Source: Apodemus sylvaticus (taxonomy: Eukaryota; Chordata; Mammalia; Rodentia; Muridae). Taken from it: a stretch of 64,000 nt of DNA. Both the position numbers and the translations under genes were made by a program. The notes beneath the pieces are model-generated. The model was given only the letters and a program-made list of their open reading frames with translations. It searched no databases and was not told the DNA's origin. The stretch lies in the NCBI RefSeq assembly GCF_947179515.1, contig NC_067473.1, positions 124,483,909-124,547,908 on the forward strand, given 5' to 3'. Shown here piece by piece: positions 11,220-20,214 of this stretch (its first letter is position 1; each line of letters opens with the position of its first letter).

Positions 11220-11519
11220 TGACACTTACCCTGGCATTCTCCGCATCTGTTAGCTTTCTGACGCCTACCAGGACATTTGTGTTCTTATCTGCCCCCAACA
11301 CCCTGGCCCAGGTGAGAACATCCCATTTTACCCAAACCACAAGAGAATGATTAAATTAACTCACACTGGGAAACTATTAAGAAGATGGCTTAGATCTGTC
11401 GTCTTTCTATGAATTGATGCTTATAATAAACAATTAAATGATGAAATCAGGTAACAAAACTATATTATGGGATTCTCATCATGATAAAGCACACATTTTA
11501 TAGCCTACTGTCTAGACTT

Positions 11520-11640
11520 AATGTCTCCTAAAGTTGCACATCAGGCCTTGAGAAACTTCCCTGGCAGGCCAGCCCAGACCACCTGGATCAGAACGTCTGA
11601 GTGGAAGGACAGGCATTGGTCTTCCTAACAGTTCCCCAAG
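11520..11640. mobile_element. possible MER5-type hAT relic
   Basis: CCTAAAGTTGCACATCAGGC followed by CCACCTGGATCAGAACGTCTG resembles MER5-type elements. It shares the CCACCTGGA(T/C)CAGAA core with 5155-5265. Confidence 0.35.
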
Positions 11641-12455
11641 GGACTACAAACATGTGAGACACTGTTATCAGAGGCTGTCTCGGCTGGGTGCTGTTATCAG
11701 AGGCTATCTTGGCCTAGTGCGATTGCTGGCATTTTTATTTGCTTCTTTTTGCTTATCTTTGCATTCTCTGCTATAAGCACGTGCATAGCTTTGTTTGATA
11801 ATGAAAAAGAATTTACCATCAAAGCACAGGAAGGGAAGAGGGTGCAATAGAAGCCATTTACATCAGCCAGGCCCTTAGAAAAAGGCATGGGTGCAGCTGT
11901 GCCTGTTGTTGTTGAAATCATAATGCAGCAAGACAAGAGGAGGAGGCTACAAACACACTGTGCACTACAGACCAATCTCCAGTGATGGGAGAGATTATTA
12001 CACAATAAGCCAGCCACCTCCAAAACACTGGGATCATCCTGGAAGTGCTGTAACCTCCCAAATAGTTAAAGCCTAGCTATAACTGTCAACTGCTCTCGGA
12101 CTGGCCAAAGGAAGACAGACAACATGTGCAGATGTCCCATAGTCCATAACTCTGGCTGAGCTTAAAGTAGGTGGCAGTGGCTACAATGTGTATAAATCCA
12201 ACTCATCTTATACAGAGAAGGTGGAAATAATCCCCACATTACCCTCTAGAGTAAAACCTAGACATCAACTCAACATCTATGTTAGAGGCTGAGTAGGAAG
12301 GGGGAATGGGAAAACCCACCCAAAACATTTGCACAGCCTGGAGCCAAAAAAACTCAATTGGAGACCAAATTCCATATAGCGAAGTGAAAACTGCTAAGTG
12401 TGTCCCTTCTTCCTGCTTAGATGAGTCGCCATCCAAATGTCAGGGTTCTCTAGAG
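11641..12455. other. mostly unique DNA with a small tandem duplication
   Basis: The unit beginning CTGTTATCAGAGGCT occurs at 11662 and again at 11691 (29-bp period). No gene seen in the rest. Confidence 0.4.
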
Positions 12456-12680
12456 CAGCGGTTATCAGCTTTCCAAGTGCTGGCACCCTTTAATACAGTT
12501 CCTCACGTTGTAGTGACCCTCCCCCCAACATAAGATTATTTCATTGCAACTTCTTAACTGGAAATGTGCTACTGTTTTGAATCATACTGTAAATATCAAA
12601 TATGCAGGATATCTGATATGTGACCCCTGTGAAAGGCTTATGCAGCTCCCAGAGGGTTATGACCAACTAGAGGACTGTTG
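12456..12680 (-). mobile_element. URR1-type hAT relic
   Basis: Minus orientation: CAGCGGTTATCAGC at the left, TTTAATACAGTTCCTCACGT, then GATATCTGATATGTGACCCC and a decayed right end. The left flank is CTCTAGAG (12448-12455), a textbook NTCTAGAN hAT target. The right copy of the target duplication is not recognisable. Confidence 0.82.
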
Positions 12681-13889
12681 ACCAACTGATAGAATGAACA
12701 TATATTGAAACGGGATTGGCTTATACAAATGATCTGGGCAGCCCAGCAATGCCTAGTGTCACACTGGAAAGGCTAAGTAGCCAACAGCTGCTCGATACCA
12801 AAGGTAGGATGCCTTAGAAGTCCCAGTCTGCCTTGAAGGCCTGAGGGATTCCCAAAAAGGTAATGGTCTTCAGTTCACACTGGGAGACTGAAAAAGATGG
12901 TTCTGAAGTCAGCCAAGAATTTCTGCAGCAGTGGCAGTGGCTGCAACAGAGTAGATGAACTTGTCAATATGACACAAAGGCAAGCAGCTAAAGAGCCTCT
13001 TTTTATCCACTGCCACCAGAAGGCACCTGGAACATGTAGGGTGGGTCTCCCCACATCAAATAACATGATCAAGAGAATCCCTTATGAGCTGGACTACTTT
13101 GTATTTAATCTGCTAAACTGACTGCAGAGCCACAACTTTGAGGAGGTTTTAAAGTAAGCTATGGCATTCAGGATTTGGAATTCCTTGTTGCTGCATAAAG
13201 TAAATGTCAATAATGCACATTTCATGGTATGAAGTATGAAACACTCATTACTAAGCCGTATTATCTAAGGCAATTCATGCACTTACCAGAAACTCACCAT
13301 GCGTTTATGTAAGCCATATGAGAGGTATTACGGGTTGATGGAGTTAAGAGTATTTGTGTGTTTTATTTGTTTATGAATAATTAGGCTATTATTTAAATAT
13401 GCAAAACAGCCAAGAACAATGCTGCACTTGCTTACTACAAGTAAACTTCAAGTTGTTCTATAGGTGCACACGTAGCCACGCGCAGCCACGGACTGCATTC
13501 ATAGTCCTGGAGCCGTGTTGCAGACCATCATGAAGCTGTCACTGCTCCAGCAGAGGAAGTGCCACCTGTCGTGAAGACGGTGAAGCAGAGCCAGTGTCAA
13601 TTGTTCTGGAGCATCCCTGTGTGGCTGTGCTGACTCCTCTTGCTCTGCCTGAGAGTGACCACGCACTCTAGAATGTAGACGTGATTGCGTATTCTTACTA
13701 ATTATTAAACCAGCGATTGCCGAGAATTAGTTATTCATTTGTTTTAGAGTACACCTAATTGTTTACAGGATGTTTATGTTACAGGATGACAATAGGTGTG
13801 ATTAATGACCTTACTACCACATTTAATTATATAGTGGTGAAAAATCACATGTTCTCTATGGAGGTTTTATAAGTGCATTTCATATCAAT
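12681..13889. other. repeat-poor unique DNA
   Basis: No repeat recognised over 1.2 kb. The section 13440-13700 has a noticeable cluster of CpGs (CACGTAGCCACGCGCAGCC near 13469), followed at 13700-13850 by AT-rich sequence with ATTAATGACC and TAATTAT motifs. It could be a conserved non-coding element; no exon is evident. Confidence 0.4.
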
Positions 13890-13962
13890 AAATTTTTTTC
13901 CTAAAAAGAAAAAAGAAAGAAAGTAAAAAAGAAAAAAAGAAAGAAAAGAAAAGAAAAGAAAA
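13890..13962. repeat. A-rich (GAAA)-like tract
   Basis: Imperfect A/G tract of AAAGAAAG and AAAAG units. Confidence 0.9.
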
Positions 13963-14087
13963 TCCCTGACAAGTGTCCCCAGTGATTTATCTCTTAGACG
14001 GTATAAGCTCATAACCAAGATTACTCATCACAATGTGCCAACCCAGTGATATCATGTGACCAGAAACATATCAAGATTATCATATGG

Positions 14088-14275
14088 GGCTGGAGAGGTG
14101 GCTCTGTGGTTCAAAGCACTAACTGCACTTGCAGAGGACCCAGGTTCAATTCTCAGCACCCACATGGTGGTTCACAACTATCTGTAATGCCTGTATCAGA
14201 AGATCTGACACCCTCTTCTGGACTCCTTGGGTACAGCATGCAGATAGTGTAGCTACACACTCAGGCAAAGCACCG
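14088..14275 (+). mobile_element. B3 SINE
   Basis: B2-superfamily SINE: GGGGCTGGAGAGGTGGCTC at the start, an A box near 14098, a B box at GGTTCAATTCTC near 14142, then CACATGGTGGTTCACAACTA and GACACCCTCTTCTGGACTCC. The 3' end is diverged and lacks a clear target duplication. Confidence 0.85.
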
Positions 14276-14379
14276 ATAGGCAGAAGATACACCTGGATAG
14301 TAATGGATAGACAAGCTACATCTAGACTAGTAATCAGGTCATGTGTATTCATAAACTTTACATATTAATTTCCTAAATT

Positions 14380-14880
14380 ATGCTTCTTGTCACTATTTTT
14401 TGACATAATCATTAATCATGTGTCATATATTTTCATAAAATTTGTAACTATTAACAACAATAATTTAATTACAATCTAATATTTAAGCTATATTAAATTG
14501 ACAAGAGTTAAATTGTCAACTGTTATTATATAATATATAATTAAGTTGATACCATTTTTATTTGAAATTTACATTAGAGTTAATGTAATAAGGCAATACA
14601 TTAAATTTTTCATTAAATTCTTAATTGTTATTTAGTGCTTTATTATTTTTATACATTATTAGCTATTAAATCATTTACTATTAAAGTGTTGCCTTCAAGT
14701 TTTGTTTTTCTGTGGTACATTAAACTGCCCACTAAAATTAAGAACAAACTTAAATCAAAACTATTTATATAAAATAATATTCTATTTAATTTTTCAATGT
14801 TCAGTGAATCCTACTATCTACATATATGAAAACAAAGCTACTTACAATTCTAATGATCTCCTGAAATTCTACAGTGACTG
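14380..14880. other. AT-rich stretch
   Basis: Very AT-rich sequence with many TTAA, TAATTAA and TAATATATAATT motifs and almost no G or C runs between 14400 and 14690. No repeat unit or gene. The composition fits a matrix-attachment-like or old AT-rich relic. Confidence 0.6.
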
Positions 14881-15189
14881 TACCCTAACTTCAGTCCTAT
14901 TACATCTACACCCAATGTGACACATTTCAGAGTCAGGTGGCAAATTTCAGACAGGTTCCTTTGGCTGCCTTGCCTGACAGCAAATCCAGGGCTAACTCAG
15001 AATCGACCTTGAAGAAGAACTCATGCATCATGGGATACAAAGAAAGAATGGGCACTGTGCCCTGTGACAGCAGCATACACTCCTCAAGGACTGCAGCACT
15101 GAGCTAAGATATGGCAGACTGCTTCCTGGGCCTAAAAGGTGCTGATCATGGTAAAGCATGCTAAGGTTGCAACCCTCCTTGTGCCAGAG
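14881..15189. other. unannotated DNA, no gene seen
   Basis: Nothing recognised. A chance open frame of 114 codons (15139-15483) runs from here through the minisatellite. Confidence 0.4.
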
Positions 15190-15362
15190 GCGGGCACTGC
15201 CACATGGCCCACTAATGCTGCCCTACTGCCACGTGGCCCACTAGCACATGACCCACTAATGCTGGCCTACTGTCATGTGACCCACAATGGTGGCCTACTG
15301 TCATGTGACCCACTAATGCTGGCCTACTGTCATGTGACCCACCTAATGGTGGCCTACTCTTA
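15190..15362. repeat. 28-29 bp minisatellite with an E-box in each unit
   Basis: About six units of the form CCTACTGTCATGTGACCCACTAATG. E-boxes fall at 15201 (CACATG), 15230 (CACGTG), 15245 (CACATG), 15274, 15302 and 15331 (all CATGTG), with spacings of 29, 15, 29, 28 and 29. The last three are in the context TCATGTGA (15273, 15301, 15330). The array makes a repetitive open frame that I do not treat as coding. Confidence 0.88.
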
Positions 15363-15459
15363 TAGTCCAGGACCTAGAGAAAGGATCCTCATGTTCATGT
15401 CTAAGGCTGAAACTGCACCAGGGGACAGTCAAGCAGATTCCTTGTACAAAACTATCTCC

Positions 15460-17110
15460 CACTTGATGCTGAACACTTTGTAAAAGATATTTCCTGGGCA
15501 TTTTAGTTGCTTCTTTCAAAAGCTTTCTGTTCAGACTAGTAACTCCTTTTTAAGTAGGTCATGTGTTCCCTTAACTCTGATTTCTGAGTCCTTCGTATAT
15601 CCTGGATATTAAGCTATGGAGATTCTTGCCCATTCTGGGCCCTCCCCACCACTCACTTGATTGTCTTCCTTACTGTACAAAATCTTTTTGGTTTTATGAG
15701 ATCCTATTTGTCAACTGTTGTCATTAACTCCTGGACAAATGGAGTGGCATTCAGAAAGTTATTTGCTGTGCTTATCTCATGATGGCACTGCCTATGTTTT
15801 CTCCTAGCAGCGAAGCAGGCCAGGCTTCACATTGGGATCTTTGATGCATTTGAGGTCAGCGGGTACACAGGTCTAATTTCATTCTTCCACAATAGATACT
15901 CAGTTTTCTTAGCACAATTCATTGAAGAGTCTGTCTTTTCTTCTGTTTTTTGGTTTGTTTGTTTTTGTTTGTTTGGGTTCTGTGTTTGGTTTTTTTGTTG
16001 CTCTTTTTTGTTTTGTTTTGTTTTGTTGTTTTGGGGGTTAGTTTTTGTGCCTCTTTATCAAATAATATAATTACAATTACATGCATCCATGTTTGGGTCT
16101 TCCATATTTTTATACTGGTCTCCATGTCTATTATCGTGCCTGTACCATCATTTCTGGTTGCCATGGCTTTGCAATGTAGGCTTATCTCTGGAATAATAAT
16201 GCCTCCAAAATGTTTCTTTTGTTCATGATTTCTGCTATTTGAGGTCTTTGTGGTTCCATATGAATTTTAGGATTTTTACTTTTATTTCTGTGAAGAGCGA
16301 CATGGGGATTTTTATTTGAATTGTTTTGAATCTGCAAATCACTTCTGGTAGGACAATCATTCTCACAATATTAATTCTGCTAATCTATGAGCAAGGGCAG
16401 TCTCTCCATCTTCTAGTGTCTTCCTTTATCCTTCAAAGAGCTCAAGTTTTTGCTGAAACACTCTTTTAACTCCTTAGCTAGATATTTTTCTTAGGTTTTT
16501 TGTGGGTCTGTTGTGAATGGAACATCTTTAAAAGTGTTAAACATCCTTAACAATTACAGAAATGTAAATTAAAACTACTTTGAGATTTCCCCTTACACTA
16601 GTCAGAATGGCTAAGATCAAGAGAACAATTTGGAACAGATTGGAACAGATCCTTGGGTGAGAATGTGGGGAAAGGGTAATTGTCATTCCCTACTAGTGGG
16701 ATTATAAATTGGTGCAGACACTGTGGAAATCAGGATAGAGAATTCTCATAAAGCTAAAAGCAAACATCTCATAGGACCCAGAAATCTCACTCCTGGGAAT
16801 GTACCTGAAGGGCTGGCTCTACATCCTACTCCACAGATATGTGTGCTGAGCCCTATTCATTGCTGCTATATTCACAATAGCCTGGAAATAGAAACAACCT
16901 AGATGTTCTTTGACCAATGAATGGACAATGAAAATGTGGTACAGAAGCACTATTCAGCTGTACAGAAAAAAATGAAATCATGAGATCTTTCAGGCAAATG
17001 GATAGAACTAGAAAATAGTGTACTGGGAAACCAAGTAAGATGAACATGCAAGTTCCCTCTTTTTGGTAGATTCTAGCTCTAAATCTTAGGAAGTGAATGT
17101 AGAACCTGGA
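15460..17110 (+). mobile_element. old L1 with 5' inversion
   Basis: Two L1 ORF2 pieces in opposite orientation meet near 16521-16533. From about 15460 to 16520 the sequence is the reverse complement of ORF2 from the RT C-terminal region onward. From about 16530 to 17100 it is plus-strand ORF2 3' sequence and UTR (TTACACTAGTCAGAATGGCT near 16593; ATGGACAATGAAAATGTGGT near 16921). The arrangement is the classic product of twin priming during target-primed reverse transcription. A G/T-rich stretch at 15943-16050 replaces normal L1 sequence. It is diverged, has no intact frame, and its target duplication was not found. Confidence 0.8.
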
Positions 17111-17127
17111 ATAACAGCAGAAGCCAG

Positions 17128-17385
17128 TGTCTTAGTTATAGCTTCTATTATAGTGATAAAATACCATGATCAAAAGCAACTTCAGAATAGGGTTTATTTC
17201 AACTCACACCTTGTAGTCCATCATCCAGGAAAGTCAGAGCAGGAACTCAAGTCAGGAACCCAAAGGCAGGAACTGCTTACTGGATTGGTCCAAAAGGCTA
17301 GTTCAGCCTTGCCCAGAGGCCAATCCGGTGAAGGCATTTTATCAATTGTGGATGACAAGGTAACATCAAACTAGCCAGTACATCA
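17128..17385 (-). mobile_element. MT-type ERVL-MaLR solo LTR
   Basis: Minus orientation of a rodent MT LTR. It starts TCTTAGTTATAGCTTCTATT, has ATACCATGATCAAAAGCAAC and a GGGTTTATTTCAACTC polyadenylation-side block, and ends AAACTAGCCAGTACA. No internal region, so it is a solo LTR. Confidence 0.78.
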
Positions 17386-17644
17386 GGAAAATAAAAAGGG
17401 CCATAAAAGATGAGGGACAATGAGCTTTAGAGATGGGGCTAACAGGATGCAGGAGCTATAAAAGGAGAAATGTAGGAAGTGGAGGGAAGCTTTAACTAGG
17501 TGGGGAGAGGAAGAGCCTTATATTGAGAGGGATAAACAACACTAAAGCTATTTAATAAAGCAATAGGGAAACATTATTTTATGTTTATTTAAAATACATA
17601 ATATTTAAGTGCTTACACATGTGTGAACGTGTGTGTGTGTGTAT

Positions 17645-17705
<61 letters not shown>

Positions 17706-18407
17706 GTTATGCCACATTTAGGGGTAATCATGCTCACCCCAAGTGCCATAGACTATCTTTAAATTTCCAAATACAAGGCATGGAAAACCTCCCCCCAAGT
17801 TGTTTGTCTGGGATGCCAAGAGATTTCCAAGAACAATATGAGCACCACTGTCCATTGTACAAAATTACTGCCACCCTTGGTTGCCTCTTAAACTTGAAAG
17901 TAAGACCCTATGGCTGAAGACATGATGCACTTAGGACCCAGTACTTGGAGGAATTGATCTGACATGGAAGCCTCCTCCCTGAGGATTGGTTTGCATGATA
18001 CTCAAAGGGGTTATATAAGCAGCTATATAAGGGAAAAAGCAATCTACTGTCCTACCTGTCTGTGATGCTATTAACTACAATGATAACTAGAATGGCAGAA
18101 TATCCAATTGGTGCCTATATCTTAGGAGGTAGCAAACAGCTGGACTACTCAATAGGAAGGGATGCATTCCTAGTATTATAAACACAATTACCCACAGCTG
18201 GTGAATAATGGGAGAACCTGCTACTGCGATTCTTCTAAAGGAGTATGAGTTCTAACTGTATTCTAAATACTCACCTTATATACAGTGATAAATATAGCTT
18301 TCATCCCATATCAAAGAAGCAAAAGGAGGCTGTTATAGAAAACTACATCTGGATGAAATGCAGGGAACAGCTGATTGTGCATTAACCAGCTTCAAAGGAT
18401 ATATCCA
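17386..18407. other. unique DNA with a (TG)n run
   Basis: A (TG)n tract occupies 17629-17702. Nothing else recognised. Confidence 0.5.
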
Positions 18408-18408
18408 T

Positions 18409-18441
<33 letters not shown>

Positions 18442-18459
18442 AACACAAACACACACACT
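18408..18459. repeat. (CA)n with CAAA interruptions
   Basis: CA repeat with AAACAC variants in its second half. Confidence 0.95.
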
Positions 18460-18464
18460 GGTTA

Positions 18465-18565
18465 TATGAAAGTTGTCTTCTGACTTCCACATGTACATGT
18501 GCCATGGATGTACCTGTGCACACATCACATAACATCCACACACAATAATAATAAATTTAAATTTT
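18465..18565 (+). mobile_element. 3' part of a B3-type SINE
   Basis: GTTGTCTTCTGACTTCCACA followed by a CACACAT-rich stretch and AATAATAAATTTAAA resembles the 3' half of the B2/B3 superfamily. It is truncated or split by the CA tract. Confidence 0.4.
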
Positions 18566-18582
18566 AAATCCCCTTTGGGATC

Positions 18583-18785
18583 TAGAGATGTAGGTTTTCT
18601 TGCATGCATTTGGCCCTGAATTAGATGTCCTGGGTTCAATACCCAGCACTACCTATAGCAGGAGTGGTGGCACATATCTGTAATCCTGCTCTAGGAAGAG
18701 AGAAGAAGGAAGATCAGAAGTTCAAGGCTATCCTTAGCTAACTAGCAAGCTCCAGGCCAGCCTTGCCTACATGAGACCTTCCAAT
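18583..18785 (+). mobile_element. B4 SINE (ID-B1 composite)
   Basis: An ID-like left part with a B box (GGGTTCAATACCCAGCAC near 18632) is joined to a B1-like right part (GTGGCACATATCTGTAATCC, then AGTTCAAGGCTATCC and TACATGAGACC). This composite order is diagnostic of the B4 family. Confidence 0.8.
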
Positions 18786-19675
18786 TAGCTGCTCACTCTC
18801 CCACACCTTCCCCTCTAATATGTAGAGCTGGAAGACTTAAGTGTACATACACCACAAACCCATCATCTTGCTCTCATAGCCTGGGCTCCATCACCTTCTG
18901 CCTTTATTTATTCTGGTGTCCGGAAATCCCATACACTCCCACTTAGTCCCAATGGCCTCTCTCTAGGAGTCTTTCCTATTTGTTCTTGTAAGAAGTACTC
19001 AACTGTCCTCTATCTAAGCTCTAATAAAACCATTATTTCATTCATTGCACTTATTTAGATTAGCGATTAGGTTTGTCTCCAAAAGCAAGTACAACTATAA
19101 AATCACATAACATTTCTACAATCCCAGTTGCAGGTACTAAAAAAAATATCTGTCGAATAAAACCTCTTATTTATTGAAAGTCCAGTGAGCATTGGGTGTG
19201 TGCATAGCCTCAAAGCAGCTTCCCAAGCACATCTTGATGACGGAGGAAAGAAAGAAGTAGGTACACAGTGTGGCCGCCTAGAGGACACTTACTCCACACA
19301 AGGATGAAGGTAGCAGCTCATCGGCAATCAGAAGCGATGAGAAGAACCAGCCCTGCTCTCAGCGCTAGCTCTGCCAACTGTGCTAAGCCGAATCTAATCA
19401 AGAGGAAACATCAGACCAACAACAAATGAGTACAATAATGAAAAATAAATGGACTGTAATATCTTAAAGTGTCTCTAAGCCATAAAAGCCAAGGAAAGAC
19501 CAATTTTTTTTGCACAATGAAAGACACTAAGGAGGCATGACAATCAAATGGACTTTGCAACTAGATCCCTCTGCATCAAGGTCATTTATTGGAGCAATTG
19601 ATGACACCCGACAGAGGCCTGCAGCTTAAACTAGAGCAACTTATTAATGCCAACTCCCTGGTGTGAATAGTTCAT
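18786..19675. other. unannotated DNA, no gene seen
   Basis: No recognised repeat or exon over about 0.9 kb. Confidence 0.45.
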
Positions 19676-20214
19676 TGTGGTGGTCATTTGTGTGAGGTGC
19701 CCTCAACAGTCCTTGCCTTTTAAGTATTTGGTCCTTGGTGACTGGCACTGTTTAAGCAGTGTAGGGTGTGGCATTAACAAAGGACTTATGTTGGGATTTA
19801 AGGTTTCAGATCCTTGCACCTTTCCCTATTAGCTCTCTCTGCTTCCTCCTCTTCAGCATTTGAGCTCTCAGCTATTCCTGCCACCATGATGGACTCTTAC
19901 CTCTCTAGAACAGCGGTTCTCAACCTGTGGGATTGTGACCCCTTTAGGGGTTGCACAACCATTTATTTCACAGAGGTTATATATCAGACATCCTGCATAT
20001 CAGATATTTACCTGATGATTCATAATAGTAGCAAAATTACAGTTATGAAGTAGCAATGAAACAATTTTGTGGTTGGTGTCACCACAACATGAGGATCTGT
20101 ATTAAAGGCTTGCAGTGCTAGGAAGCTTAGAACCATAAGCCAAATAAATCCCTTCTTCTGTAAGCTATCTTCATCATGGTGTTTTATCATAGCAATAGAA
20201 AATTAATTAATACA
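19676..20214 (+). mobile_element. ORR1-type LTR (5' LTR of a provirus)
   Basis: Begins TGTGGTGGTCATTTGTGTGA, contains the family's TATTTGGTCCTTGGTGAC block and a GAGCTCTCAGCTATTCCTG block, and ends with GCCAAATAAATCCC, AGCAATAGAAAATTAATTAATACA. A URR1 element splits it after CTCTAGAA. A similar LTR in the same orientation lies at 23528-23987, so this is the upstream LTR of a MaLR element. Confidence 0.72.
19911..20130 (+). mobile_element. URR1-type hAT relic inside an LTR
   Basis: Starts CAGCGGTTCTCAACCTGTGG and carries GTAGCAAAATTACAGTTATG and ACCACAACATGAGGATC. The left flank is CTCTAGAA (19903-19910), a hAT target site. The right terminus is partly lost; CTTAGAA just downstream may be the other target copy. 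It is younger than the LTR it interrupts. Confidence 0.85.

Noticed and set aside
11029..11340. Phenylalanine/serine/proline-rich minus-strand frame
   Set aside because: It is the translation of the GGAA/GGGA tract, not a gene.
13440..13700. CpG island promoter
   Set aside because: CpGs are clustered but too few, and GC content is too low, for a CpG island.
15139..15483. 114-codon frame through the E-box minisatellite
   Set aside because: The openness follows from the repeat unit; no domain, no codon bias, and it ends in L1 sequence.
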